Part shown: positions 16,587-26,878 of the stretch, in pieces
How the letters are laid out: every line of letters begins with the position of its first letter
Position numbering within the stretch: position 1 is the first letter of the stretch
NCBI GenBank assembly: GCA_964581105.1
Contig: CAZOMB010000001.1
Location: forward strand, 62,001-126,000
Reading direction: 5' to 3'
Length of the DNA: 64,000 bases
Origin: UBA10161 sp964581105
GTDB lineage: Archaea > Micrarchaeota > Micrarchaeia > Anstonellales > Anstonellaceae
Notes under the pieces: generated by a model
Told to the model about the DNA's origin: nothing
Database searches by the model: none
Seen by the model: the letters and a program-made list of their open reading frames with translations, nothing else
Translations under genes and position numbers: made by a program

Positions 16587-18472
16587 CCCACGAATATTGG
16601 GCGCTTGTGAAGTGAGATGTCAAGCGAGAGCTTTTTGAATGGCATTCCCTTTGTTTTTGTGAGGATTTCTTTTGTCAGGGAGTCAAGCGTGTAATCCTTT
16701 TGCTTTGCTGTGCTTCGAACCCTGACTGAGAGCTTTTTTGATTTTATTTCCTTTTCCCCGATTACTGCTATGTAGGGGACCCATGTTGACTCTGCTTTTC
16801 TTATTTTGCTGCCAATCTGGTCTGGCCTGTCATCTATGTCCACTCTAATGGGGTGTTGTGAGAGCCCTTCTGCCAATTTATACGCTTGCTTGTTGAATTT
16901 GTCTGATACTGGAATTATTCTTACTTGTGTTGGTGATAGCCAGAGCGGGAGCATTGGCTTTTGCCCTTTTTGTGCCCTCATGTGCTCTTTTTCAAGCAAG
17001 GCATACATTAGCCTTTCAATGCTGCCTGTTGGCGAAAGATGGAGTATTATTGGTGTTTTCTTTGTGCCGTCCTTGCCAGTAAATGCAATTCCATAGCGCT
17101 GTGCATTTTCCACGTCTATCTGGTCGGTTGTCAGGCAGGCTGCCTTTGAGAGCGCATCCACGAAGTTCCATTCTGCCTTAAATACAAAGTAAAAGAAGCG
17201 CTCATCCCAAAGCTCAAGAAGCGTTGGCTTTCCCATTTTATTTACAATTGAGTGTACAAAGTCCTTGTTCTCTTCATAAAAGCTTTTTACTGAGCGGATG
17301 GAAAACTCAAAGTCATGCTTAAATGAAAAGCCTATTCCTTCCTGTATTTTGCGGGAAATGTCAAAGCGAAGCAGAAAATCCTTTTTTGCCATTTCAAGGT
17401 CAGCGCAAATTGAGTGGCAGTCAGGCATTGTGAATGTGCGAAGCCGCCTTAAGCCTGCAAGTTCACCTGACTGCTCAACCCGGAATGAGTAGCGGGTAAG
17501 CTCATATGGGCGCATAGGCAGGTCGCGGTAAGAGATTGTGGCATCTTTTGCCATCAAAAACTGGCCAAAGCACGCTGCAAAGCGAAGGAAAACGTTTTTG
17601 TTCGGAGTCTCTATCTTGTACTGCCTTGCCGGAAACCTGTTCAAATAGGATTTGAGGGTTGGATGATCCATGTCATACATTACAGGCGTTTCAACTTCCA
17701 TTCCCCCATATTCTATTATTTCCCTTGTTGTGTATTCCTCAATAAGAGACTTTACCAGCCTGCCTGCAGGGTAAAATCTGAAGTTGCCTGGGTCTGATCC
17801 TTCTTCATAGTCAACAAGCTCAAGCCTGCGCATAAGGGCAATGTGTGGGGGCTGTTTGTCAACTGCCCTGCTTTTTGCCATCTCATATTTTACCAATTGC
17901 TCAAGCTTGTCAATTTTGGACGCATCAAAGCCAGATATTTTGTTGTTTTCAAGCGAGATTGGGTGCAGCTTTTTGTCATTTGGCTTGATTATGTACCATT
18001 TGGACGTGAGCTTTTTCTCTTTTTTCAGTGCTTCTGGCTCTTCTTCTTTTGCTTGCGAGCTGATTTGCGCTGAAAGCTCTGACAAAGGGTGCCCCTTGCA
18101 GCTTATTTCAAATGACTTGTACCAGCCAAATGGAGAACGGATTGTTGGTATTGATTTTGCCTTTAAAGAAGCTTCTAGCCCGCGAAGGATTTTTACTGCT
18201 GATTCTGGCCCGGCAAGGTCTGAGGAAAGGTGGGCATAGGGGTAAAGAACAACAAGCTTTGCTTTTACTGCCTTGAAGTTTTTTTCTATCTTTTCTGCTG
18301 CGTTTTTTATTGTCCCTTGCTGGTCTTTTTCATCAGGCTTTTCAACTGATGTAAATACTACCAGGGCTTGCTCTGCCCTTTGTTTGCCTTTTTTTGCTTC
18401 TTCTGCTGACCTTATTGCCTTGCTTTTAGGCTCCCACTCCATGTGGTCAGAGTGTATCATCAGTATTTTCAT
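16583..18472 (-). CDS. thrS: Threonyl-tRNA synthetase (archaeal type)
   Basis: Charges tRNA-Thr with threonine. Residues 1-140 are the archaeal-specific D-aminoacyl/Ser-editing domain (MKILMIHSDHMEWEP, YPYAHLSSDLA). The class II catalytic core follows, with zinc ligands in RFAACFGQF, PDCHS and ILHLSP, and the motif 2 region FRVEQSGELAGLRRLRTF. The C-terminal anticodon-binding domain begins near residue 530 (PTQVRIIPVSDK). The length of 629 residues is typical. The window also holds two tRNA-Thr genes, though not adjacent. Confidence 0.96.
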   Translation of the reverse strand: MKILMIHSDHMEWEPKSKAIRSAEEAKKGKQRAEQALVVFTSVEKPDEKDQQGTIKNAAEKIEKNFKAVKAKLVVLYPYAHLSSDLAGPESAVKILRGLEASLKAKSIPTIRSPFGWYKSFEISCKGHPLSELSAQISSQAKEEEPEALKKEKKLTSKWYIIKPNDKKLHPISLENNKISGFDASKIDKLEQLVKYEMAKSRAVDKQPPHIALMRRLELVDYEEGSDPGNFRFYPAGRLVKSLIEEYTTREIIEYGGMEVETPVMYDMDHPTLKSYLNRFPARQYKIETPNKNVFLRFAACFGQFLMAKDATISYRDLPMRPYELTRYSFRVEQSGELAGLRRLRTFTMPDCHSICADLEMAKKDFLLRFDISRKIQEGIGFSFKHDFEFSIRSVKSFYEENKDFVHSIVNKMGKPTLLELWDERFFYFVFKAEWNFVDALSKAACLTTDQIDVENAQRYGIAFTGKDGTKKTPIILHLSPTGSIERLMYALLEKEHMRAQKGQKPMLPLWLSPTQVRIIPVSDKFNKQAYKLAEGLSQHPIRVDIDDRPDQIGSKIRKAESTWVPYIAVIGEKEIKSKKLSVRVRSTAKQKDYTLDSLTKEILTKTKGMPFKKLSLDISLHKRPIFVG

Positions 18473-18508
18473 GGGCTCATCCCTGTGTATGTGTAAAAGG
18501 ATGAAAAG

Positions 18509-18763
18509 TTAAAAAGAGCTTTGCCTTAACTGCCGGCTATCCTTTTTTATCAGGGCAAAATATGAGAGATTTGGGATTCCTAGTTTGTCAAGTAGATTGC
18601 CCTTGTCATTGTAAAGCCTCCGGTAAAGGCTTGGGAAAATCCTTTCAAGCTCTAGCAGGGATTTTATGTTCCCTTGTTTTATGATATTTTTTGCGTATGA
18701 TATTTTTTGTCCAGGTGTCATTAAGCTCCATGGTTTATCTAGCTTGAAGCGTGCAGACCTCAT
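18509..18763 (-). CDS. Small basic protein, unknown
   Basis: 84 residues, basic, with an SLYRRLYNDKGNLLDKLGIP segment that looks like a DNA-binding or helical hairpin domain. AAGGTC lies about 6 nt upstream of the ATG. It sits between thrS and the end of the pilus operon, all on the minus strand. No family assignment. Confidence 0.5.
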   Translation of the reverse strand: MRSARFKLDKPWSLMTPGQKISYAKNIIKQGNIKSLLELERIFPSLYRRLYNDKGNLLDKLGIPNLSYFALIKKDSRQLRQSSF

Positions 18764-18820
18764 TTGAAGACCTTATTGAAAAGTAGGAGAGAGACACTTA
18801 AAAATGCGGCACTTGCTTGG

Positions 18821-19855
18821 CTAAATGAGCGTGCCGACAAAACCGCTTATCATTGTCTTGAAAAGCCAGAAGAAAAGCCAGGATGCTATTGCAAGAGGCG
18901 GGAAATACTTTAAGCCATACAAAAGCCTGCCTTCTGCTATTACTCCGACAAGTATTGCTGTGAGTATTGATGTGCCGATTATTATTATGACTGTCATCTG
19001 GTCTATGAAATTGACATCAACTTTTATTTTAGGGGCAGAAAGGCCGGCTATTCCGCTTGCTGATGCCTCTCCAAGGCTGCTCTGAATTGAGGCAAATACT
19101 GCCAAGAACTGGGTTGAGATTGCCAAAAGAAGCGGCAAGCCAAACAATAGTATGAATACCACGAATATTGCGTATGTTTTTGTGTTTATGACCATCTGCC
19201 TTTTCATTTCCTCGTTTCCCCTTATCTCTTCTGCAGAGGTTTCAAGCAAGTACGCAAGCCTGCCGCCTGACTTTAGCCCGTTTTCAAAAAAGACAACCAT
19301 GCGCCGCAGCATTGAGCTGTCAATTGTTTTTGTAAGGGCCTTTAGCGCCCCTGAGAATGACTCGCTTCCAAGCGAGAGTGAGGAAACATAGGTTATTTCA
19401 GACTGGAGTGGGCCGAATTCTGGCCTTGCTGACGCCTGGAATGCTGCAAATGGGGTCATTCCTGAGCGGAGGTTTGCCGCAACCATGAGCAAAAAGTCTG
19501 GCAATACCTTTTCAACCCTCTGGGTGCGCTCTGCAACAAGGTAATACAAGTGCATGTAAATCAAGGCAGCAGCAACAAAGGAAAAAGCAGCGCCAAATGC
19601 AATGCTGACTGCCAGCTTTACAAAAAAGCTTTCGCTTTCAAGCAAAGGATATTGCGCCAGGTCAAGAAACTGGAAAAGTGAAAGAGGGATAAGAAAGCCT
19701 ATTATTCCGACTAAGAGGACCAAAAGGATCCTTGAGCCCATCCATATTTCCGGGTTTGTGTCTATTCCTGCAAAAGTCAAAAGCTTTGCAACCTTGTCCT
19801 TGCCGCGAGGCTTGAAAAAGGAAGAAAAGCGCTTGCCAATAATGTATTTTGCCAT
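18821..19855 (-). CDS. Type IV pilus membrane platform protein (TadC/FlaJ-like)
   Basis: About 344 residues with a cytoplasmic T2SSF-like domain (FLLMVAANLRSGMTPFAAFQ ... SLGSESFSGALKALTKTIDS) between N-terminal and C-terminal pairs of membrane helices. Proteins of this family anchor the pilus motor ATPase and promote pilin extrusion. It is the last gene of an operon with a second platform protein and the ATPase. The ATG at 19855 is preferred over 19864. Having two platform genes in tandem matches TadB/TadC-type systems. Confidence 0.85.
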   Translation of the reverse strand: MAKYIIGKRFSSFFKPRGKDKVAKLLTFAGIDTNPEIWMGSRILLVLLVGIIGFLIPLSLFQFLDLAQYPLLESESFFVKLAVSIAFGAAFSFVAAALIYMHLYYLVAERTQRVEKVLPDFLLMVAANLRSGMTPFAAFQASARPEFGPLQSEITYVSSLSLGSESFSGALKALTKTIDSSMLRRMVVFFENGLKSGGRLAYLLETSAEEIRGNEEMKRQMVINTKTYAIFVVFILLFGLPLLLAISTQFLAVFASIQSSLGEASASGIAGLSAPKIKVDVNFIDQMTVIIIIGTSILTAILVGVIAEGRLLYGLKYFPPLAIASWLFFWLFKTMISGFVGTLI

Positions 19856-19864
19856 AAATACCAC

Positions 19865-20761
19865 TTACATGAACATGCTTGGCCTCTTGAGCTTTACATA
19901 GCCGATTATTGCCAGCTGCCCCAAAAAGCTCAGGGCGATTATTCCTGCAAATACTTCTGGGCTTATGCCAAGCAAGCCAAATACTGAGAATATTACCAAT
20001 ACTGTTGTGCCTATTGTTGGCAAAACTGCTGCTGCCATCAAGTATATGAGTATAATGAAATTCAGCTCTGCATTGAAGGACTTGCTCAGGGAAAACTGGT
20101 AGTCAACAAGAAGCTTTACTATGCTGCGCAGTGTTGTTGTAAGGTTTGCGCCTGACCTGATTGCAGTGACAAGCTGCCAGGTTATTTTCTTCAAATATTC
20201 TGACTGGGTCCTGATTGCCATGTTCTCAAGCTCCTGAAGAAGGGGCGAGCCGCCTTTTACCTTGCGCGAGACAATCCTGAACTCCTCGCTTATGTTCTCA
20301 TAGCTTGAGTTGCCTATATTTTCTATGACAGTAAAAAGGGGTATTCCTGAGCTTATCTGTATAAGCATGTCACGCATTGCAAATATGAGCTCCTTGTCGA
20401 TTTTTGCTGCCATGCCCTTGCCAATCATCCGCGGATAGGCAAGGTGGAGCACAAGGAAAAATAAAAGCACAACAAAGAATGCAAGGATAGGGAAAAGAAG
20501 CTTCAGTGCAGCTGGGGTTGATGCACTTACTGAAAGCAGCAGGCCAACAAAAAGCGAGATAAGCAAGGCCCATACTGCTGCTGAAAAGAATGCGATTGCC
20601 CCATAGTATTCTGCCTTTATTCTTATGCCTATGTTCACAAGGTCATAGCGCACGCTTGGGTAAAAGGAAACCAGTTTTACTCCCACTCCCCTGAAGCGCG
20701 GGCCAAGTGTTTGCGCGCTTGAAAGCGGGAAAAGCATGAGGGGAATTCTTTTTATGTCCAT
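19865..20761 (-). CDS. Type IV pilus membrane platform protein (TadB/FlaJ-like)
   Basis: 298 residues with the T2SSF signature region LIFAMRDMLIQISSGIPLFTVIENIG and VKGGSPLLQELENMAIRTQS, and hydrophobic segments at residues ~55-105 and 240-290. It pairs with the adjacent TadC-like protein to form the inner-membrane platform. It lies 19 nt downstream of the ATPase gene in the pilus operon. The N-terminal 30 residues before the first conserved part are unusual and the start is not certain. Confidence 0.85.
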   Translation of the reverse strand: MDIKRIPLMLFPLSSAQTLGPRFRGVGVKLVSFYPSVRYDLVNIGIRIKAEYYGAIAFFSAAVWALLISLFVGLLLSVSASTPAALKLLFPILAFFVVLLFFLVLHLAYPRMIGKGMAAKIDKELIFAMRDMLIQISSGIPLFTVIENIGNSSYENISEEFRIVSRKVKGGSPLLQELENMAIRTQSEYLKKITWQLVTAIRSGANLTTTLRSIVKLLVDYQFSLSKSFNAELNFIILIYLMAAAVLPTIGTTVLVIFSVFGLLGISPEVFAGIIALSFLGQLAIIGYVKLKRPSMFM

Positions 20762-20780
20762 TAATGCACCCTAAAAGGGA

Positions 20781-22508
20781 TTACTTTTTTGCGTGGGCCT
20801 TTTTCGCAATCTCAAGTATTTCAGCTGGCTTGCTGTAATAAAGTGCCATTATCCTGCCAACGCTTTCAATGTCAGTGAGCTTGTTTGCAATCATCCATTT
20901 GATTATCGTTGCCCTGTTCTTGATGTCATGGTTTATTTCCTCTTTTGTCATCCCGGTATGAAGGTTAAGCTCCTTCAGGTACTTGTTTGGCTCGCCAACC
21001 TTGTCAAAGCTGTCTGTTCTTGGCCTCCAGCGGTATACTACGTTTGTTGAAAGGTACTCGTCTTTTGCTCCTGGCACTATTTCTGATATTTCCAATGTTC
21101 TCCTGATGTTTTTCCTCCTGTCCCTGTACTGGACGACGAGTAGGTTTATTGACTCAAGGTCAGACGGGGGCAGATTAATTGGAGGGGTTGTAAGCCTCCG
21201 CAAAGCCTGTGTCCCTGTGTCTGCGTGAAGGGTTGAGCACACCGCATGCCCAGTGTGCATTGCCTCAAACAAAACTTCTGCTTCCCTCTGCCTTCTCATT
21301 TCACCCAATATTATCCTGTCAGGCCTCATCCTAAGCGAGGTTACCAGCAAGTCAAGCATTGCAACTTCGCCAAGCCCCTCTGTGTTTTTGTTCCTTGTAA
21401 GCAAAGGGATCCAGTTCCACTGGTAAGGGGCAAGCATAAGTTCCCTTGTGTCCTCAATCGTCACTATCCTCTGGTTTGGCGGTATGAATGCTGCCAATGC
21501 ATTGAGTGAAGTTGTTTTTCCTGATGCTGTGCCGCCTGCTATTATCACATTCATTTCATAGTGGATTGCCTGCCAGAGCATGCCTGCCATTTCAGGGGTC
21601 ATTGAGTTTCCTGGCTCTCCAACAAGGTTTGCAATTGTCCATGGGCTTCTTGCAAACCTCCTTATTGTTATGGTATTGCCATGTGATGAGACTGGGGACA
21701 AAGTTGCGCATACCCTGTCGCCTGTTTCAAGCCTTGCGTCAAGTATTGGTGTTAACGTTGCAATCTGCCTGCCGACCCTTCTCCCTATTTGCGCTGCATA
21801 GTTGAATATTGACTCCTCATCTGGCATGAAAAGATTTGTTTTCAGCCAGCCAAGCTTCCTGTGGTAAACTCCTATTGGGCTTTTGCCATTGTTTATTATT
21901 ATTTCCTCGAGCCAGTCATCATGGTTAAGTATTTCTATTTCCCCAAGGCCAAATAACTTGTGAAGCAATACCCCGGCTATGACGCTTTCAACTTCCTTTT
22001 CAAAGCCAAATTGCGCAAGGTACTTTTTTATGAGCCTCTTGAATTCTTGTCTTGCCTTTGCAGCCTTTTCAATATCAGAAACATCGCTTTGTAAATTTGC
22101 AGGCATTGCACGGAGAAGCTCATCTTTTATCAAATCAAGGAATATTTTTGTTGCAGTGCCAAATTCAATAAGGTTGATTGTATATTGCTTTTCCTTTTCA
22201 GTGTCTGTAATAACTACTTTTGTTGGCACCCCGTCTGCAATAAAAGTATAGCTTGAAATTGTCTTTCCCTTGCCTGTATCTGCACTTTCCTTTGGAGGCT
22301 CAGAGGGCAGTGTCCTAAATGAAATTGAGGGCTTTTCAGTTATGTTTATTGGGTAGTTTATGTCAAGTATTCCCCCTTTTTCCAAAATTGCGCAAATGAC
22401 CTCAACTGTCTGGTCCTTCATGTGAAGCTGCTTTGAAAGCTGGCCCAAGCCTATTGACTTTTTCTTTTTCACTGTTGAAACCAGATGGTCTATCTTTGTC
22501 TCAAGCAT
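20781..22508 (-). CDS. Type IV pilus assembly ATPase (TadA/FlaI/GspE family)
   Basis: 575 residues. Residues 1-60 look like a winged helix (LGQLSKQLHMKDQTVEVICAILEKGGIL). The RecA-like motor has Walker A AGGTASGKTTS, an Asp box VTIEDTRELML, Walker B-like RPDRIILGEMR and the His box MHTGHAVCSTLHAD. It powers pilin polymerisation or secretion at the cytoplasmic face. Upstream and downstream genes in the same operon encode pilin-like proteins and two platform proteins, giving a complete system except for the prepilin peptidase, which is not in the window. Confidence 0.95.
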   Translation of the reverse strand: MLETKIDHLVSTVKKKKSIGLGQLSKQLHMKDQTVEVICAILEKGGILDINYPINITEKPSISFRTLPSEPPKESADTGKGKTISSYTFIADGVPTKVVITDTEKEKQYTINLIEFGTATKIFLDLIKDELLRAMPANLQSDVSDIEKAAKARQEFKRLIKKYLAQFGFEKEVESVIAGVLLHKLFGLGEIEILNHDDWLEEIIINNGKSPIGVYHRKLGWLKTNLFMPDEESIFNYAAQIGRRVGRQIATLTPILDARLETGDRVCATLSPVSSHGNTITIRRFARSPWTIANLVGEPGNSMTPEMAGMLWQAIHYEMNVIIAGGTASGKTTSLNALAAFIPPNQRIVTIEDTRELMLAPYQWNWIPLLTRNKNTEGLGEVAMLDLLVTSLRMRPDRIILGEMRRQREAEVLFEAMHTGHAVCSTLHADTGTQALRRLTTPPINLPPSDLESINLLVVQYRDRRKNIRRTLEISEIVPGAKDEYLSTNVVYRWRPRTDSFDKVGEPNKYLKELNLHTGMTKEEINHDIKNRATIIKWMIANKLTDIESVGRIMALYYSKPAEILEIAKKAHAKK

Positions 22509-22544
22509 GATAATGCCTCTCTTTGTTGTTTATTAATACTTTTG

Positions 22545-25500
22545 CTAGTCATGCGACGCCACAATACTGCCTTGCTTAACCAGGGCAGAATCTGCATAAA
22601 GCCCTGTTATTTCCTGTGCTGAGAAAGAGCGGTTGAACAGCCTTACCTCGTCTATTGTGCCCTCCCATTCACCTGTGTCTGTGCTTAAGGCTGAAAAGTC
22701 GCCTATAATCAGCTCTTCCTGGTTTGGGTTTGAAAATGTTGATGAATTGTTTACAGTGCCTTGTGCCTGGCCGTTAACATAAAGCTCTTTTGATGTGCCA
22801 TTGAATGTGAAGGCTATGTGGTACCAGACATCTATTGTAAGGTTGGGGCTGAATGAGAGCGGGTTTTGCAGGTCTGTGTAAGCGTTTCCTGTTCCAAATA
22901 CATAGCCTATCGCGCCATTGTCGCGGACAAATAATGTGAAGGGATTGTCAGATGAGTATGCGCCATAGTCAATTGACACAATCCTGTTGTATTTGTTTGA
23001 AAATGCAAATGATGCTGCGTTTACCCATGCGCTGACAGTAAATGTTGTGTTTGGGATTGGCTGGCTTGCAAGCTCTATGAAATCATCTCTGCCATCAAAT
23101 GTATATGCCCCGCCAATTTTGCCGTTTTGTGTCCATGTTGGTGAGCTTGATGCCCCTAAAGTTCCATGGCATGCCTTTGAAGAATAGTCTGTTACCATTC
23201 CCTTGTTTGAAGAGGAGACATTTGAGTCAAACGGGAAAAGAGAAACAGCATAAGGTGAGCGGGACCTTACCCTAAGCTCTGCATTGTAGTTTGCTAAAAG
23301 TTCCATTGCCTGAAGAGAGGAATTGCTGTAAGAGGCTGTCAGGTTTATTGTGCATGTGTCCTGGTACTTGCCCTTATAGTGGTCATAAACCTGCGAGTGG
23401 CTCAAAAGCCTCTTGTATAGCCTTATCTCATCTATCATTCCATTGAAAGTGGCGCCGCCAAGCTCGTTTGAGCCTATTAAAAACTGGGAAGAGGTGTTTA
23501 TTGTGCCTAAGTTTTGCGCGCCTGCCTGCAGCACAAGCGAGCCGTCAAGGTATGCTGAATAATTGCCTGTCCTGTTTACAGCAAGGCAGAGCATGTGCCA
23601 TCTGCCATCAGCAACCTTTATGCTTGGCGTGATGTTAACCCCGCTGCTGTAAATCCCAAGTGAAAGGTTTTCACTGCTTGCCATTGCAAAGTCAATCCCC
23701 TGTGCATTGCCAAATTCATCTGTTCCATACTGGTAAATCAAGGATGAGCCTGAGGGCAGCTCCTGGGACTTTACCCATGCAAGCACTGTAAAGTCATATA
23801 CTTGGGTTATTGAGGCATCGTCAACATAAGCAACATCTGTCAAAGGAACAGGCACATAAAAGCGTATTTGTATTATTCCTGTGCCTGTGTTGTTTGTCAT
23901 GAAATTCTGCGTGACTTTTGTGTAATCAGCTTCAACTAGTGTGCTCAATACTACTGTCCCTCCGTCAGAGGGCTGCCACTGGCCTGATGAGTTAAGGTAA
24001 TTGTCGTTTGAAACGTCATATATTGCATACCTTATGTTCCCTCCTTCGCCTGCGCCTATTATTTTTGCCCAGAATTGCAAGGAGTATTTTGTGCTGTTTT
24101 TCAGGGCAAGCTGTGAATTTGCTATGTATGAGCCTGAGTTGTTGGCATCATTTTCCATTTTCAGGCCTGCAGTGCCTGAGTGGTTGTGCGTTGTTTCAAC
24201 TGAAAATGCGCTTCCTGCCCCCACTGCCCAGTTGTTAAAGTCTGGGCCAGAGTAATACTCAAAGCCCCCGTTGAAGTTTGTGGAATTGTAAAAAGTTACA
24301 TTGTCAACATAGAAAATATACTCATCTCCCCCGCTTGTTGCAGGCACAAATTCTATGTCAATTGTTGATGAGCCTGTTGGCACTACAAATTCTTTTTCAA
24401 TTTGCTGCCATGTTGAACCAGATACTCCTGTGTCAAGTGGAGTGGCTTCACCGCTCCAGCTGCCATCATCCTGAAGGTAGTTGCCAGTGTCCTCGTCATA
24501 AACCCTGTATTTTCCTGTTGTGGAGCCATCCCCCCTTGTCCAGAATGAGACCATATACCTGGCATTTTGAACAAGTGAAACCTGCTGGTAAATCCTGTCA
24601 GTGTCAGGGCTGTCTGTGCTGTATATTTTTACTGCGTTTGAGCCGCTTTGCGCTGTTGCTGTTGAATCAAAGTAAATGTTTGGGGCTGTCGGGTTTTCCA
24701 TTCCCCAGTTCTCAAATGTGTCTGTTTCCCCATCATCCTGCGTGCCTTCATATGTTTCAAAGTCATTGTTTGAGAGCAGGTTTGCTGTTGGGGGAAATGA
24801 AACTTCTGCTTGCGTGAAATCAATATTTGACCTGTTTATATAATCGTCCGAGCCGTCAAACCTGTAGCAGCCATATCCTCTTATGCAGCCAGGCTCCCAT
24901 AACGGGGCATTTGCCTGCGTGCCTCCCCCTAGCGTCATATTATTTGCAAATTGCGAATAATCAAGAATAGCACCTGTGTCTGTTGAGCTTACATTTGAGT
25001 CAAATGTAAGAACCAGATGGGCACTTGGGCTTTTTGTATATGAAACTGTTGTAAGGTTGCCATCTGCGCTCAAATTTGATATGAAAGACAGGTTTGTGCC
25101 ATCAGAAAAGTTGACTGAGTAACTGGTTATGCTCACTGGGTCTGCAAGTATTGAGGTAGTTTCCTTGCTCCCAAGATCAGAGTAAGCCACTGTGTAGTTT
25201 ATTGCAGGGCTGCCCCCTCCAGATGCTGCAAGTGGCACTATTGACTCGTAGTTTTTTTCACAGTAAATTGAAAGGTCAATATAAGCAGGGCTCCAGCCTT
25301 GCGGATGAGTATAAGATATGTTGTCTGTATTGTTTTGCCCATTGTTGCTGTGGGAATAGGCACCAGAGTCAGGCAAGTTTACAACTGTTGCCTGCTGGCC
25401 CATAAATCCGTTTGAAACCAGGACCAGTTCATATGGGTGCTCTTTTACAAGCATTGGGATTTGCCTTGAATATTTTGACAGGTTTGCCAAAGCAAGGCCC

Positions 25501-25769
25501 TCTTTGCTGAAGGGGAAAGTTGTTTGCAGGCTAACAGAAGCATGGGTGCCATTCTTGCTTATTTGCGTGCTTTGGCCTATTAGTGAAGAAAAGTCATAGC
25601 CAATTATCCCTGAAAGCCGCAAGGCTTGTGTTGCATGGGCAAGGTTTGCCTGTGCCTGGCCCTGGCTTTTTCGCCACTCAAGGGCAAATGCTGCAAGAGT
25701 TATTATTGCAGCTGAGATTAGGATTATGGAAATCGTGAATGTGTAGCCCTTTTTTCCAATTGCCCTCAT
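22545..25769 (-). CDS. Giant pilin-like protein with LamG and carbohydrate-binding domains
   Basis: About 1074 residues. The N-terminus RAIGKKGYTFTISIILISAA is a class III (type IV pilin-like) signal. The ectodomain contains two LamG/concanavalin-like modules ending in ATFNGMIDEIRLYKRLLS (residue ~750) and EWEGTIDEVRLFNRSFSAQE (residue ~1050). It also has two CBM4/9-like jelly rolls with N-F-E and YMVSFWTRG / YSLQFWAKI strands. These modules bind glycans, so this could be a tip or adhesive pilin. The ATG at 25769 overlaps the preceding stop as TGATG. Its size is far beyond a normal pilin. Confidence 0.85.
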   Translation of the reverse strand: MRAIGKKGYTFTISIILISAAIITLAAFALEWRKSQGQAQANLAHATQALRLSGIIGYDFSSLIGQSTQISKNGTHASVSLQTTFPFSKEGLALANLSKYSRQIPMLVKEHPYELVLVSNGFMGQQATVVNLPDSGAYSHSNNGQNNTDNISYTHPQGWSPAYIDLSIYCEKNYESIVPLAASGGGSPAINYTVAYSDLGSKETTSILADPVSITSYSVNFSDGTNLSFISNLSADGNLTTVSYTKSPSAHLVLTFDSNVSSTDTGAILDYSQFANNMTLGGGTQANAPLWEPGCIRGYGCYRFDGSDDYINRSNIDFTQAEVSFPPTANLLSNNDFETYEGTQDDGETDTFENWGMENPTAPNIYFDSTATAQSGSNAVKIYSTDSPDTDRIYQQVSLVQNARYMVSFWTRGDGSTTGKYRVYDEDTGNYLQDDGSWSGEATPLDTGVSGSTWQQIEKEFVVPTGSSTIDIEFVPATSGGDEYIFYVDNVTFYNSTNFNGGFEYYSGPDFNNWAVGAGSAFSVETTHNHSGTAGLKMENDANNSGSYIANSQLALKNSTKYSLQFWAKIIGAGEGGNIRYAIYDVSNDNYLNSSGQWQPSDGGTVVLSTLVEADYTKVTQNFMTNNTGTGIIQIRFYVPVPLTDVAYVDDASITQVYDFTVLAWVKSQELPSGSSLIYQYGTDEFGNAQGIDFAMASSENLSLGIYSSGVNITPSIKVADGRWHMLCLAVNRTGNYSAYLDGSLVLQAGAQNLGTINTSSQFLIGSNELGGATFNGMIDEIRLYKRLLSHSQVYDHYKGKYQDTCTINLTASYSNSSLQAMELLANYNAELRVRSRSPYAVSLFPFDSNVSSSNKGMVTDYSSKACHGTLGASSSPTWTQNGKIGGAYTFDGRDDFIELASQPIPNTTFTVSAWVNAASFAFSNKYNRIVSIDYGAYSSDNPFTLFVRDNGAIGYVFGTGNAYTDLQNPLSFSPNLTIDVWYHIAFTFNGTSKELYVNGQAQGTVNNSSTFSNPNQEELIIGDFSALSTDTGEWEGTIDEVRLFNRSFSAQEITGLYADSALVKQGSIVASHD

Positions 25770-26878
25770 CAGCTTACACCCCTGTACCATGCCTTGATGA
25801 TAGCATAATAGTAAATGTCCTCATCCTGGTTTGCGTTGTGTGCAAATGGGAATTTCAAAACCTGCTGCTCTCCTTTTGAATAAGTGCAGTTGTGCTTGTT
25901 CACTGTATAAGCAAGGTTTTTGCTGTTTGAGTAAAGCTCATTTATTTCTGATTGAGAAAGCGGCTTGCTGTAAAGCCTGATTTCATCAATTGCGCCTATT
26001 AATCCATTTGAAAATGTGCCATTGAAATAGTCTGCCCCAATCCATGCATTGTTTGTGTTGTTTATTGGCAATGCTGAGCCAAAGCCTGTTGAAATTGAGC
26101 TCTGGTTTTGAGAATCAATGTACATTGTGAGGTTTCCTGTTGACTTGTCAAATACTGCGACAATGTGCTTCCACCCTGCCCCTGATATGCTTGAGTCTGC
26201 AGAAACAACAGTGCCATCATCATTGCAGTCATTTGATGATGAGTAAAAGCATGCACATGGCTTTCCTGATGAGTTGTCATAATATATCCTGTAGCCAGGG
26301 TAAAAGCCAGATTGGGGATATTTTCCGAATATTGTTGGAGTTGAAGGGTTTTGGCTTGAAGTTACATTCAGCCAAAGGCTTATTGAAAAGCTGTCATTTT
26401 CTGGGTTTAAGTCAGGGGAATCTGTTATGTTTATTACTTGGGAGCCATTGAAATTAATTGCCCCTCCTGCTTTTCCCTTGAGCAAAGAGTAAGGCGAGCC
26501 AAATATTCGCCCAATATTCCTGTTGCCTGATGAGTCTTCTGCGTTTTTTCCTGTTTCATCAAGCTTCCAGTATGCAACAAGCCCGTCTTTTACAGCTATC
26601 CCATACACAGAAACCTGCATGCACACTGATTGCGGTGTTTTTCTCAATACCTGCCTTATCCCAGATGTGTTTGAGTTGTTAACAGAGTCAAAAGGGTCTG
26701 ACAAATAGCCTTTTTCAGACATTATTGTTGCAGCATCTTGCATGTATTGGGAAAGAAGAGTGCCTGAAAGCGTGCTTTTTTGCGGCGCAGAAAAATAATA
26801 GGCAGCCAGGGCTATTACTGCAAATAAAAGCAGGAGAGCAAGCACAATGTCAAATGTCAGGAAAAAGCCTTTTTTCAT
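25769..26878 (-). CDS. Pilin-like protein with LamG domain
   Basis: About 369 residues: MKKGFFLTFDIVLALLLLFA is a class III-like signal and membrane helix, followed by a LamG-type module (DGLVAYWKLDETG ... NGLIGAIDEIRLYSKPLSQS) at residues ~100-320. The ATG at 26878 overlaps the previous gene by ATGA, and its own stop overlaps the next start. It is probably a minor pilin with sugar-binding ability. The assignment of LamG rests on the AYWKLDE and IDEIRLY blocks. Confidence 0.83.
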   Translation of the reverse strand: MKKGFFLTFDIVLALLLLFAVIALAAYYFSAPQKSTLSGTLLSQYMQDAATIMSEKGYLSDPFDSVNNSNTSGIRQVLRKTPQSVCMQVSVYGIAVKDGLVAYWKLDETGKNAEDSSGNRNIGRIFGSPYSLLKGKAGGAINFNGSQVINITDSPDLNPENDSFSISLWLNVTSSQNPSTPTIFGKYPQSGFYPGYRIYYDNSSGKPCACFYSSSNDCNDDGTVVSADSSISGAGWKHIVAVFDKSTGNLTMYIDSQNQSSISTGFGSALPINNTNNAWIGADYFNGTFSNGLIGAIDEIRLYSKPLSQSEINELYSNSKNLAYTVNKHNCTYSKGEQQVLKFPFAHNANQDEDIYYYAIIKAWYRGVS